Assembly (NCBI GenBank): GCA_964525165.1
Contig: CAZGGG010000008.1
Coordinates: forward strand, 1-64,000
Length of the DNA stretch: 64,000 bases
Reading direction: 5' to 3'
DNA from: JAWLFI01 sp964525165
GTDB lineage: Bacteria; Bacteroidota; Bacteroidia; Chitinophagales; Saprospiraceae
Shown in pieces: positions 26,884 through 36,276 of this stretch. The first letter of the stretch is position 1; every line of letters starts with the position of its first letter. The notes beneath the pieces are model-generated. The model was given only the letters and a program-made list of their open reading frames with translations. It did no database searches and was not told the origin of the DNA. A program made the position numbers and the translations under genes.

Positions 26884-29313
26884 CTATTCTTTGTCTACAT
26901 TAATGATTTCAACTCTTCTTTCCTTAGAAGCTTTGACGCTGTATATAGAGTTTCTTTTGTCCTGCAGATCATCTATGACGTCTTCAGGCGATTCTAATTC
27001 TCCAAATGATTTTTGAGTTACGGCCAATTGTCCCGACTTCATATATGGGATTAAGGCACCGCCCTGATAATCTCTGAGCTCATTCTTAACAGCTGCTACC
27101 CTTCTTAAACCCAGAGCGTAATTATAGGCTCTGCTGTATCTCGGTGAAGTATAGCCTTTGATGAATATATTCACGGGGACTCCCTCTTCTAAAGATTTCA
27201 ATAGGACACCCAGGAATCTGCCTAAATCCTGATCTCCTTTCTTGAGCTCTGTTTCAAAAAATCGTTCTATATCTCTTTGAGCCATTTGCTTAGATTCTTC
27301 CGTTTCCAAGGGCTCGCTAAATACGTCTTTGTATTGAGTCTTACGCTCATAGTAAGGATCGTAGGTTTCCGAGTAGATTTTATTAGTGCTTCTTCTCCAA
27401 GAGTCCGGATCCGGGTGATCATTGTCAAAGTAAAGGACTAGAGGTAAGAAATCTGAAAGATCTCCAATAGGCAAATAGATTTTTTCTACCACTTGACTCT
27501 CATTAGGAAAATCACTTGCATCAATGACAATGCTTTGAGATTTATAGCCCTTTCTAGAGGCAATGACTCTGTAAGATTTATCTCTGTCTAAAGAGAACCT
27601 GAATTCATTGTTGTCGAGGTTGATGCTCATATCTTTATTATCCGGATCATCCATGGGGATAACAGTAACCTCTGCACCCAAAATAGGCTGCTTGGTGACA
27701 TCATCAAATACCAATGCCAAGAGATTCAAATCGATGGTTTTGAGATTCAACCTTTTGATGATATCTGTCGTATCATCAAACTTTCGTGTGCTGAACTTGA
27801 TGGTGTCGGGTAAATAATTTTCCTTTTCTGCAACAAGAATGTAATCCTTATTTCTTTTTAAGGGGATTCTGTAACTAAAGCTATCCGGATGATATCGTTC
27901 TTCCATTAAAGCTGGAACATGTACCGGATATAATTTTACGGTAGCGCCGGTCACCGGTTCATTAAATGAGGCAAGATAGGTTTCCGCAATGAGGTCTACT
28001 TCAAGATCAGGAATCTGAGCCTTGTAAATATCATAGCAACAAGCTTCTTTATCTTCTTCTAAAAAAAGAGATCCCGGTCTATTGGAAGATACATATCCGT
28101 TTTCTCCATCTTCCAACATGAAAAAGTAAATATCATTATAACTGGAGTTAATGGGCGGTCCCATATTTTCCGGTTGGGTCCATCCGCCTTCCGCTGTTGG
28201 ATAACAAGCGTAGACGTCAAAGCCACCGTACCCTAAATAACCTTCGGTACTGAAGTACAATGCTTTCGTATTGAAATCGTACTGCGGGGTAATGTCATCC
28301 CATGCTGTATTGATGGACCTTACATTCACCGGATCTCCAAAAGTGGTGTCATTGACCTCAGTCATCCAGATATCTCTCATACCTTCCCCGCCCTCGCGGT
28401 CAGAAACAAAGAAAAGTACTTCATTTCCCGTAAGGGGATCCATACCAATACTAGGTTCAGTAGAAGTGGTGGAGTCATTATTAATGTGTGCCGGCAATTT
28501 CACTTCCATTCCAAAGCTTCCATCTGCGTTGACTTCTCTGTAATACAGATCGCAGCGGATTTCATTACCGGTTATATACTCACAAATAGTGTAGTAAATG
28601 CGGTCATGGTCTTTTGAAAAGGTAGTATGTGCTGTATGAAGTTCCGTAACATTCGGAGTATCTAACACTATCCCCGGCATAGAATCTACGGAGATGAGGA
28701 TCTTTGAGATGGGTCGAGCGGGAATATTCTTATCCGCTTCATTTTCAAAGCGTAAACTTGAAAAATATAGAGTATCGTTCAAAAGGTAGGAACCAAATTC
28801 TGAATAAGGCGTATTGACTCCTTCATCTAATCTTTCCAAAATAGGATTTTCCGGAGCGTATTCGATCATTTCGATAGCCCAGTTATTGGCATTAATCTCT
28901 TTGTTTGCTCTTTTATCCAGGTACTCGTCTTCACCACTATGTTCAGATAGGTAAAGATTGAACATGTCGTTAGACCCCTGGTAATCACCTTTTGCCTGAA
29001 GCACAATGCCTCTCCAAAACGAAGCTTCCGGATAATTGCCATCACTTTCAGCCTCCACAACCATTTTGTATAAACTGTCTGCCAGTGTGTAAGAATGATA
29101 CAAACGGGCTGATTCAGCCACTTTGTACATGAGAGTGATATCTTCTTCGTCAAATTCCAATGCATTGGAGTAATATTCCAATGCAGCGGCATAATTCTCC
29201 GATTCAAAAGCATTCGCCGCTTCCGTTAAGTACTGCGACTGCGTTTGGGCCTGAACTCCATATATAAAGCCAGTGAGCAGGAGAAAAAGTATTATGTAAA
29301 AACGTTGCATCAT
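26884..29313 (-). CDS. TPR / PD40 / OmpA-family outer-membrane-associated protein
   Basis: An 809-residue protein with the layout common beside SprF in Bacteroidota and similar to the type IX component PorE: signal peptide (FYIILFLLLTGFIYGVQA), TPR-like helices (residues about 25-150: AANAFESENYAAALEYYSNA), WD40-like PD40 blades (about 170-430: LYFSSLRFENEADKN, YFSTEGYLGYGGFDVY), carboxypeptidase-like repeats, and a C-terminal OmpA domain (LVLYFDNDHP, IFIKGYTSPRYSRAYNYALG). The OmpA part should bind peptidoglycan. It lies between the sprF-like gene and the large cargo gene with gaps of 18 and 10 bases, so an operon is likely. Confidence 0.87.
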   Translation of the reverse strand: MMQRFYIILFLLLTGFIYGVQAQTQSQYLTEAANAFESENYAAALEYYSNALEFDEEDITLMYKVAESARLYHSYTLADSLYKMVVEAESDGNYPEASFWRGIVLQAKGDYQGSNDMFNLYLSEHSGEDEYLDKRANKEINANNWAIEMIEYAPENPILERLDEGVNTPYSEFGSYLLNDTLYFSSLRFENEADKNIPARPISKILISVDSMPGIVLDTPNVTELHTAHTTFSKDHDRIYYTICEYITGNEIRCDLYYREVNADGSFGMEVKLPAHINNDSTTSTEPSIGMDPLTGNEVLFFVSDREGGEGMRDIWMTEVNDTTFGDPVNVRSINTAWDDITPQYDFNTKALYFSTEGYLGYGGFDVYACYPTAEGGWTQPENMGPPINSSYNDIYFFMLEDGENGYVSSNRPGSLFLEEDKEACCYDIYKAQIPDLEVDLIAETYLASFNEPVTGATVKLYPVHVPALMEERYHPDSFSYRIPLKRNKDYILVAEKENYLPDTIKFSTRKFDDTTDIIKRLNLKTIDLNLLALVFDDVTKQPILGAEVTVIPMDDPDNKDMSINLDNNEFRFSLDRDKSYRVIASRKGYKSQSIVIDASDFPNESQVVEKIYLPIGDLSDFLPLVLYFDNDHPDPDSWRRSTNKIYSETYDPYYERKTQYKDVFSEPLETEESKQMAQRDIERFFETELKKGDQDLGRFLGVLLKSLEEGVPVNIFIKGYTSPRYSRAYNYALGLRRVAAVKNELRDYQGGALIPYMKSGQLAVTQKSFGELESPEDVIDDLQDKRNSIYSVKASKERRVEIINVDKE

Positions 29314-29331
29314 GTCAACTTGGTTGTGTCA

Positions 29332-30345
29332 TTAGAATATTGGACAAGTCTTGAACGAGTTCAAGGGCTTTACTTCAGTAATCAAATACAATACATGCAC
29401 TTCAGGACCGCCATATCGTTCGGTAGCCTGGTTGAAGTCTGAAATATTTATATCGTAGGATAAAGAGACTTGCAACCTGGGGAAAACGAAACCGATTTTA
29501 GGTGCAATCGCATCCCATTCATCAAAAGAATATCGTGCAATAGCACCCAAGTCTAAGGCAAACTCCTTCCCCCTTTTCTGATTAATGTAAGTCCTCAGGA
29601 TAGCTGCAGGAACAATTTCTCGAGCTCCACCCTGGAACTGAACTAATCCATTGAGTACCACATCAAATAGAGAGGTGAGCTGCAAACTCGATTCAAGTTG
29701 AAAACTATATCGTGGTTGTAGGTTAAAGTTGTCTCGGGCGAAGGAAGCATCAGAAGAAAATAAATTCATCATAGCTGCACCCAAATCCAATTTTGTTCTG
29801 GCATCTTTTTGCCACCTGTAATTCAAACCCAGGGATCCGTTAAAGAGCAAGAATGATTGCCCATCAAAATTCTCACCACTTGTGAGCATAGGATCAAACA
29901 TAAAACCGTTAAACTGATTGTCCCATTGCAAATTATTATCAGAGAACTGACGTTGTGCTCCCCCTAGTTGGGCTCCGACCGTTAGTAAGTTGTTCTCATT
30001 TAGTAAATAGGTCCAACTTGCACTCAATGATAATTGAGCCATGGTCAGACGGGAATCTGCAGCTTGGTCATAGTTGAAAAGTGCTCCACCACTGAAGAAG
30101 CTTTTCGCATTCCCTCCTTTGTAGAACTTTTGATCGTATGAACCGGTAAAGGTCAGGTAAGGCACAGGAACAGAATACCACTGATGACGATAACTCGCCG
30201 ATACTCGTTTATCCCCATTGAATATCCCGGTAAGCGCCGGATTGACATTCATATTGGAATTGTAAAACTGAGAATAGTGGATATCTTGCGCCTGCAGCCC
30301 CATTGCTATTCCAACAGATAGGCAAAAGAGTAAAATTTTACGCAT
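29332..30345 (-). CDS. PorP/SprF family type IX secretion membrane protein
   Basis: A 337-residue outer-membrane barrel of the PorP/SprF family. A signal peptide (ILLFCLSVGIAMGLQA) precedes the family start DIHYSQFYNSNMNVNPALTG, then FNGDKRVSASYRHQWYSV and repeated amphipathic strands, ending with SLSYDINISDFNQATERYGG. SprF proteins pair with specific CHU_C cargo and are needed for its surface display; the cargo here should be the gene or genes at 23454 and 21183. First gene of the cassette, with a TACTTTTG promoter box 27 bases upstream. Confidence 0.9.
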   Translation of the reverse strand: MRKILLFCLSVGIAMGLQAQDIHYSQFYNSNMNVNPALTGIFNGDKRVSASYRHQWYSVPVPYLTFTGSYDQKFYKGGNAKSFFSGGALFNYDQAADSRLTMAQLSLSASWTYLLNENNLLTVGAQLGGAQRQFSDNNLQWDNQFNGFMFDPMLTSGENFDGQSFLLFNGSLGLNYRWQKDARTKLDLGAAMMNLFSSDASFARDNFNLQPRYSFQLESSLQLTSLFDVVLNGLVQFQGGAREIVPAAILRTYINQKRGKEFALDLGAIARYSFDEWDAIAPKIGFVFPRLQVSLSYDINISDFNQATERYGGPEVHVLYLITEVKPLNSFKTCPIF

Positions 30346-30371
30346 AAGGGCGGTCGGTTTATTGGTTTAGT

Positions 30372-30379
30372 CAAAAGTA
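30372..30379 (-). promoter_or_regulatory. -7 box for the gliding cassette
   Basis: The minus strand reads TACTTTTG (TAnnTTTG) 27 bases before the sprF-like ATG. It abuts an inverted repeat, ACAACAA-TATT-TTGTTGT (30379-30396), that could be an operator or chance AT-rich structure. Confidence 0.45.
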
Positions 30380-30501
30380 CAACAATATTTTGTTGTTCCT
30401 TTTAAATAAAAATACAGAAAGTGTTCCATCTTTTCTATTAAGTATAGATCTTATCTGACTCTTATTGGTTACTTCAAAAATTATACCAAGACTGTTGATT
30501 T

Positions 30502-31566
30502 TCAATTATTCATAGTAAAGCAGGAAATTTGTATACTTCGCATACTTCTCCCCTCTACGATTTCGGTTTTGATATAATTTGCATCTGACTGATTTAAAGC
30601 TTCATTGATTGCTTTCACCTTTGCAAAAGGAACCCTATATTCTTCTAATTTTTGTTCTAAAGGCCCAAAGTCCCAATTTTTTATCTTTTCAGAAATAGCC
30701 TTGTCTAATGCTTCCCTATTATTGACTCTGAGCTGGTTGGTACCATAAATGCTGCCCGGATCATCTATTTTAAGCAAATTCTGTAAAGCCTCAAATTGCC
30801 GATCAGTGCCAGCTGCAATGACGATAGCCTGGCCGTCAGCTGTAATATAGACACTCCCATATGGTGCAATACTAGGATGTTGGCTGCCCATCGGTTGTGG
30901 AATGTCTTGGTTCATCAGGTAAGCACTTGCTTGATTGATCAAGGCGCTTAAAGCAGATTGGTATAAGTCAACCTCAACAAGAATGGCATTTTTATCTTTT
31001 CGGGCCCAAAGTGCCATTTGGATACCTTCTATTAATTGATGTGCTGCAAATTGGTCGATCATGGCCACCGGAATCTTTGCATAGGGCCTATCCTGAAATC
31101 CCGTCATCGCCAAATAACCCGTTTCAGCTTGCAATAACATATCAAATGCGGGTTTATCCTTTTGCTGTGCATAGCCATTTATCTGTCCATAAATCATGTG
31201 GGGATTCCATTTTTTCAGGCTAAAGAAATCCAGTCCCATCTTCTTTGCGGATGCCTCCTTGAAATTACTTAAGATAATATCTGCATCCCGGCATAGTTCT
31301 TTGGCATACTGAAGGTCCTCTTGTACACGTAAATCCAAGAAGATGGAACGTTTATTATAATTTGCGGAAGCATAATACGCACTCACAGCAAATTCACCGG
31401 TTTCAGAGGAAGTCCGCCACCCTCTTGTGACATCGCCATTTGTTCTTTTATTTTCTATTTTGATGACTTCTGCTCCGTGTTCAGCGAAGAATCTTCCGAC
31501 TAAGGGACCCGCTAATACGGATGCAAATTCTATTACTTTCAGTTGTTTACACAAGGTAGAACCCAT
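30502..31566 (-). CDS. CaiB/BaiF family (class III) CoA-transferase
   Basis: A class III CoA-transferase that moves CoA between carboxylic acids. In order it has VIEFASVLAGPLVGRFFAEHGAEVIKIE at the N-terminus, LDLRVQEDL, ILSNFKEASAKKMG, the catalytic Asp in FDMLLQAETGYLAMTG and ALWARKDKNAILVEVDL. At 354 residues it is slightly shorter than the usual 380-400. The acyl substrate cannot be inferred. Its start is 11 bases from the divergent nnr gene, so the promoters of the two genes must overlap the other's coding region. Confidence 0.85.
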   Translation of the reverse strand: MGSTLCKQLKVIEFASVLAGPLVGRFFAEHGAEVIKIENKRTNGDVTRGWRTSSETGEFAVSAYYASANYNKRSIFLDLRVQEDLQYAKELCRDADIILSNFKEASAKKMGLDFFSLKKWNPHMIYGQINGYAQQKDKPAFDMLLQAETGYLAMTGFQDRPYAKIPVAMIDQFAAHQLIEGIQMALWARKDKNAILVEVDLYQSALSALINQASAYLMNQDIPQPMGSQHPSIAPYGSVYITADGQAIVIAAGTDRQFEALQNLLKIDDPGSIYGTNQLRVNNREALDKAISEKIKNWDFGPLEQKLEEYRVPFAKVKAINEALNQSDANYIKTEIVEGRSMRSIQISCFTMNN

Positions 31567-31577
31567 ATCTTATTCTT

Positions 31578-33071
31578 ATGAAATTATTAGATACTCAAAC
31601 TATTCGAGAGTGGGATAAATATACGATAGATCACGAGCCCATTTCTTCATTGGACCTAATGGAGCGAGCTGCGGAAGCATTTGTTGAGCGATTTTGTGAT
31701 TTATTTCCGAAGTGTAAGGTGGACGTTTGGTGCGGAGCTGGAAATAATGGCGGTGATGGGCTGGCAATTGCGCGATTGTTACATCATTTAGGCTACGAGG
31801 TTCAGGTATTTCTTTGCGAAGCGGAGCACTACTCTGTAGATAATCTTCAAAATCAAAAAAGATTACCGAAGGAGTTAACCTTTCGGCAAATGGGGCAAGG
31901 CGAGATTCCCACGGAAATCAATACCCATTCATTACTCATTGATGCATTATTCGGCTCGGGTCTGAGTAGACCTTTGGAAGGATATTGGGCCGATTTGATC
32001 CAATCATTAAATCAGTATTCCAGGATCGTATCTATAGATATTCCTTCGGGACTGTTTGCACAGCCTCAAGCTGTTGAGACAGCGGTTCACGCTGATTACA
32101 CAATTAGCTTTCAAATTCCGAAATGGAGTTTTTTATTTGAAGAATTCGAATCATTCGTGGGGGAATGGCTGGTAGTGGATATAGGATTGGACAGCTCATT
32201 CCCCGGTCTGAAGGATAATGCTGATCGGCTATTAAATACGGATGTAGCCAGGGGTATGTTAAAAACCCGATCCAAATTTGGACATAAAGGTACTTATGGA
32301 CATGCCCTATTAATAGCGGGTAGTTTAGGTAAGCTGGGAGCTGCTATTTTATCCTCCAGAGCTTGTTTGCGCTCGGGTGTAGGTTTATTGAGTGTTCAAA
32401 TACCTCATTGCGGTTATGGTATTCTTCAAACAGCGATTCCGGAAGCTATGGTCCGCCCTGACCGGAATGAATATTATATCTCTGATTTACCTGGAGATTT
32501 AGATAAATTTAGTGCTGTTGGGATGGGCCCGGGATTAGATCAACGATCCAAGACTATAGAAATGCTGGAAGAATTACTTGTTAAAATACATGTTCCTTTG
32601 GTCATAGATGCGGATGGGTTGAATATATTAGCTTCCAAACCCGATCTTTTATCCCGATTACCTGAGCATACCATTTTAACGCCCCATCCGGGAGAGTTCG
32701 ACAGGTTGTTTGGCAGACATGAGACCTCTTATGAACGCTTAGAGACGGCCCGAGTGAAGGCTAGAGAATTAGGGTTGGTACTTGTCTTAAAGGGTGCACA
32801 TACGGCCATTGTCTCCCGAGAAGGACAGGTTTCCATGAATACGACCGGAAATTCAGGCATGGCGACTGCTGGCTCCGGTGATGTGTTGACCGGGATTGTT
32901 CTTTCATTATTGGCACAAGGGTATCCGGCGTTTGAAGCGGCACAGCTGGCGGTCTTTTGGCATGGTTTAGCAGGAGATTGTTCCGCCCGAAAACAGGCAT
33001 CCATATCATTAATCGCCTCAGATATTGTTCGTTGTCTGGGGTTTGCATATGCGGAACTTTCAAAAGGTTGA
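31578..33071 (+). CDS. nnr: Bifunctional NAD(P)H-hydrate epimerase / ADP-dependent (S)-NAD(P)H-hydrate dehydratase
   Basis: Repair enzyme for damaged NAD(P)H: the N-terminal YjeF domain (about residues 1-215) epimerises NAD(P)HX (GAGNNGGDGLAIARLL, LIDALFGSGLSRPLEG, SIDIPSGLF), and the C-terminal ribokinase-like domain dehydrates the S form using ADP (GHKGTYGHALLIAGSLGKLG, LTPHPGEFDRL, VLKGAHTAI, TTGNSGMATAGSGDVLTG). The 497-residue length is standard for the fusion. The sirtuin gene begins 6 bases after its stop, giving a two-gene NAD-linked unit. Confidence 0.95.
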   Translation: MKLLDTQTIREWDKYTIDHEPISSLDLMERAAEAFVERFCDLFPKCKVDVWCGAGNNGGDGLAIARLLHHLGYEVQVFLCEAEHYSVDNLQNQKRLPKELTFRQMGQGEIPTEINTHSLLIDALFGSGLSRPLEGYWADLIQSLNQYSRIVSIDIPSGLFAQPQAVETAVHADYTISFQIPKWSFLFEEFESFVGEWLVVDIGLDSSFPGLKDNADRLLNTDVARGMLKTRSKFGHKGTYGHALLIAGSLGKLGAAILSSRACLRSGVGLLSVQIPHCGYGILQTAIPEAMVRPDRNEYYISDLPGDLDKFSAVGMGPGLDQRSKTIEMLEELLVKIHVPLVIDADGLNILASKPDLLSRLPEHTILTPHPGEFDRLFGRHETSYERLETARVKARELGLVLVLKGAHTAIVSREGQVSMNTTGNSGMATAGSGDVLTGIVLSLLAQGYPAFEAAQLAVFWHGLAGDCSARKQASISLIASDIVRCLGFAYAELSKG

Positions 33072-33076
33072 ATATC

Positions 33077-33784
33077 ATGAAACGTATTGTTGTTTTATCC
33101 GGAGCAGGTATGTCGGCCGAGAGTGGTCTTTCTACATTTCGCGACTCCGGGGGCTTATGGGAAGGATATGATGTTATGGAGGTGGCTAGTCCTCAAGGAT
33201 GGGCCGATAACCCGGAACTTGTTCTAGAATTTTATAATCAGAGAAGAGCTCAGCTTTTAACTTCCAAGCCGAATGCTGCCCATCAGGCTTTGGCTGCTTT
33301 TGAAAGGGAGTCTGATATAGCAATGGATATCATTACACAAAATGTGGATGACTTGCATGAAAGAGCGGGTTCCCAAAACGTACTTCATTTGCATGGGGAG
33401 CTTCTGAAGGCTAGGAGTTCTGTAGATCCTAAGCTGGTATATCCCTGGAATAAGGATATGGTTTTGGGGGATATCTGCGAGAAAGGTAGTCAGTTGCGTC
33501 CGCATATCGTATGGTTTGGCGAAGAGGTTCCTATGATTCCTATGGCTGCCGAGCGGGTGAGATTGGCCGATGCCATGATTATAGTGGGTACTTCTTTGCA
33601 AGTATATCCGGCTGCTTCTCTCATTGACTTTTTACCATCGCAAGCTCCTGTCTATTATATTGATCCGGCTCCCGCCCTGGGGCATGCCGTTAACAGGAAC
33701 AAGAACTTGAAGGTAGTGGCCCAAACAGCCACGGAAGGTATCCCTACTGTTTTACATCACATAAGAAAAACGGCAAGCATGTAG
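33077..33784 (+). CDS. NAD-dependent protein deacylase (sirtuin, CobB-like) lacking the zinc cysteines
   Basis: A 235-residue class III sirtuin. NAD-binding and catalytic motifs are intact: VLSGAGMSAESGLSTFRD, ITQNVDDLHERAG, the catalytic His in VLHLHGELL, RPHIVWFGEEVP and VGTSLQVYPAASL. The four zinc-ribbon cysteines expected between the catalytic His and RPHIVWFGE are missing; the segment is short and contains a single Cys (GDICEKGS). The frame is open upstream into nnr, but the ATG at 33077 starts directly at the Rossmann strand, as in relatives. Removal of acyl groups from lysines is the expected activity. Confidence 0.9.
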   Translation: MKRIVVLSGAGMSAESGLSTFRDSGGLWEGYDVMEVASPQGWADNPELVLEFYNQRRAQLLTSKPNAAHQALAAFERESDIAMDIITQNVDDLHERAGSQNVLHLHGELLKARSSVDPKLVYPWNKDMVLGDICEKGSQLRPHIVWFGEEVPMIPMAAERVRLADAMIIVGTSLQVYPAASLIDFLPSQAPVYYIDPAPALGHAVNRNKNLKVVAQTATEGIPTVLHHIRKTASM

Positions 33785-33795
33785 TTGCTTGCCGT
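33766..33795 (-). terminator. Intrinsic terminator for nrdA
   Basis: On the minus strand ACGGCAAGCA pairs perfectly with TGCTTGCCGT around a 6-base loop and is followed by TTTTTC. It lies about 40 bases after the nrdA stop and covers the last codons of the convergent sirtuin gene. Confidence 0.75.
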
Positions 33796-33835
33796 TCTGA
33801 AAGAGATAGCTATCTACCTCCTCTTGGGATGGTTC

Positions 33836-36211
33836 TTATGCGCCGCACATTAAACAGCCATCATCCATATTACATACATCCCCTTCATTACTTCCTGAGA
33901 CATCCTGTACTTGAGCAGTAGCCTCTTCTTTAGCATATTTTTTCTGGTATTGATCGCTCAAGGTAAACTTGATCGGATCCACAGCAGCTTTTGTTCTTAG
34001 GTAGTACATTCCTGTCTTTAGACCTTTTTCCCAAGCATAGAAGTGCATGCTGGACAGTCTTCCGAAGGTTGCATTCTCCATAAATAAGTTTAAACTCTGA
34101 CTCTGGCAAATGTATGCCCCTCTGTCCGCAGCCATGTCGATGATGACTTTTTGGCTCATTTCGTAAACAGTCTTGTACAAGTCTTTCAGCTCTTGAGGGA
34201 TGTCCTCTATATGCTGGATAGAGCCGTTGGCGGCCATGATTGCCTGTTTCATCTCCTCATTCCACAAGTTCAATTTAATGAGGTCTCTGAGCAAGTGCTT
34301 ATTTACAATCACATATTCACCGGATAAAGTTCTTCTAGTGTAAATGTTTGAAGTATAAGGCTCAATACACTCATTGTTACCTAAAATCTGTGAAGTGGAA
34401 GCTGTAGGCATTGGAGCAAGCAACAAACTGTTTCTTAATCCATGTTCCTTTATTTCTTGCTTCAATGCATCCCAATCCCAACGATCCGTAGGTGTTACGC
34501 CCCACATATCGTATTGGAGTTCACCTTTGCTGGCAGGGGAGCCTTCATAAGATTGGTAAGTGCCATCCTCCTTGGCCATTTGATTAGACTCAGTAAGGGA
34601 GGCATAGTAAATGGTTTCAAAAATTTCTCTGTTGAGCTTTCGAGCTTCTGCACTATCAAATGGATATCTCAGCATCATGAAAGCGTCCGCAAGACCCTGA
34701 ACACCAATACCGATAGGTCGATGCCTCATATTGGAGTTTTCTGCTTCCGGTACCGGATAATAATTGACATCAATGATTTTATTCAGGTTACGCGTCACCA
34801 CTCTTGTAATTTCATAGAGCTTTTGATGATCAAACTTGCCATCATTGATAAACTTCGGTAAGGAAATAGAAGCTAGGTTACAAACCGCTACCTCATCAGG
34901 AGCTGTGTATTCAATAATTTCTGTACAAAGATTGCTGGATCGAATCGTTCCCAGATTCTTCTGGTTTGATTTTTTGTTCGCAGCATCCTTATATAGGATG
35001 TAAGGTGTTCCGGTTTCAATTTGAGATTCAAGAATCTCAAACCATAGATCTTGTGCTTTGATTGTTCTTCGGGCTCTACCCTCTTTTTCATATTTGTGAT
35101 AAAGGGCTTCGAACTCTCCCCCATAGCAATCATAGAGACCTGGTGCTTCATTAGGGCAGAACAAGCTCCATTCTGCATTATTCTTGACTCTTTCCATGAA
35201 AAGATCCGGAATCCAAAGCGCGTAGAACAAATCTCTGGCACGCATCTCTTCTTTTCCATGATTCTTCTTTAATTCAAGGAAGTCATATACGTCGGCATGC
35301 CATGGTTCTAAATAAATCGCAAAAGCTCCTTTTCGCTTTCCTCCCCCCTGATCAACGTATCTTGCGGTATCATTATAGACTCTCAGCATCGGAACGATAC
35401 CATTGGAAGTTCCTCCGGTCCCTTTGATGTAAGAACCTTTAGCTCGAATGTTATGAATGCTCAAGCCAATACCTCCGGCAGATTGCGAAATCTTTGCACA
35501 CCTTGATAAGGTCTCAAATATACCAGGGATGCTATCGTCTGTTGCGCTGAGTAAGAAACAGCTGGAAAGTTGTGGTTTGGGCGTTCCTGCATTGAATAAT
35601 GTAGGCGTCGCATGGATAAACCATTTTTCAGAGATAAGATTGTAAGTCTCAATTGCAGCTTCAATATCTTCCCCATGAATTCCTACGGCGGCTCTCATGA
35701 TCATGTGCTGAGGACGCTCTACTACTTTACCGTCCATTCTGAGGAGATAAGATCTTTCTAGCGTTTTGAATCCAAAATAATCGAAAGAATCATCTCGGCT
35801 GTATACGATGGCAGCATCGAGTTTGTCCCGATTTTGTCTGATGATTTCCATCGTTTCATCTCCAATCAATCCAGCTTTCTGACCTGTTTTTGGATCGATA
35901 TAATTATAAAGCTTCTCCATGGTGCCGGAGAAAGACTTATCTGTATTCTTATGGAGGTTTGAGATGGAGATACGAGCAGCTAATAATGCGTAATCCGGGT
36001 GCATAGTTGCCATGTTCGCCGCTGTCTCTGCAGCCAGATTGTCTAATTCTGAGGTAGTTACACCGTCATAAAGACCCTGGATAACCTTTTTGGCAATCTC
36101 AACCGGTTGAATGTGTTTCTGATCTAAACCGTAGCAAAGTTTTTTGACCCGAGCCGTTATTTTATCAAAGCTTACTTCTTGTCGCTTCCCACTTCTTTTG
36201 ATGACTTGCAT
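33836..36211 (-). CDS. nrdA: Ribonucleoside-diphosphate reductase, alpha subunit (class I)
   Basis: Large subunit that reduces ribonucleotides to deoxyribonucleotides. The N-terminal ATP-cone (MQVIKRSGKRQEVSFDKITA, residues 1-90) is the allosteric activity site. Catalytic residues are seen in QLSSCFLLSATDD, the N-x-C-x-E signature SSNLCTEIIEY, VAVCNLASISL and APMPTASTSQILG, and a C-terminal redox tail CNMDDGCLMCGA carries the cysteines that relay electrons. The 791-residue length fits class Ia. Its partner nrdB lies 65 bases upstream on the same strand. Confidence 0.96.
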   Translation of the reverse strand: MQVIKRSGKRQEVSFDKITARVKKLCYGLDQKHIQPVEIAKKVIQGLYDGVTTSELDNLAAETAANMATMHPDYALLAARISISNLHKNTDKSFSGTMEKLYNYIDPKTGQKAGLIGDETMEIIRQNRDKLDAAIVYSRDDSFDYFGFKTLERSYLLRMDGKVVERPQHMIMRAAVGIHGEDIEAAIETYNLISEKWFIHATPTLFNAGTPKPQLSSCFLLSATDDSIPGIFETLSRCAKISQSAGGIGLSIHNIRAKGSYIKGTGGTSNGIVPMLRVYNDTARYVDQGGGKRKGAFAIYLEPWHADVYDFLELKKNHGKEEMRARDLFYALWIPDLFMERVKNNAEWSLFCPNEAPGLYDCYGGEFEALYHKYEKEGRARRTIKAQDLWFEILESQIETGTPYILYKDAANKKSNQKNLGTIRSSNLCTEIIEYTAPDEVAVCNLASISLPKFINDGKFDHQKLYEITRVVTRNLNKIIDVNYYPVPEAENSNMRHRPIGIGVQGLADAFMMLRYPFDSAEARKLNREIFETIYYASLTESNQMAKEDGTYQSYEGSPASKGELQYDMWGVTPTDRWDWDALKQEIKEHGLRNSLLLAPMPTASTSQILGNNECIEPYTSNIYTRRTLSGEYVIVNKHLLRDLIKLNLWNEEMKQAIMAANGSIQHIEDIPQELKDLYKTVYEMSQKVIIDMAADRGAYICQSQSLNLFMENATFGRLSSMHFYAWEKGLKTGMYYLRTKAAVDPIKFTLSDQYQKKYAKEEATAQVQDVSGSNEGDVCNMDDGCLMCGA

Positions 36212-36276
36212 TGTCTATATATTTAATTGTTGTTGAGGAGATGTTTGTTTGTGTTTTAAGGGATTCTTTGAGGTGA

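Noticed and set aside
28866..29213. 115-residue minus-strand frame inside the TPR/OmpA gene
   Set aside because: Out-of-frame copy of the TPR coding region, Leu/Trp-rich with no recognisable fold; a shadow of the real gene.
30379..30396. ACAACAA-TATT-TTGTTGT inverted repeat as a terminator
   Set aside because: All A/T-rich pairing without G/C and located between the sprF-like promoter and the next gene; kept only as a possible operator note.
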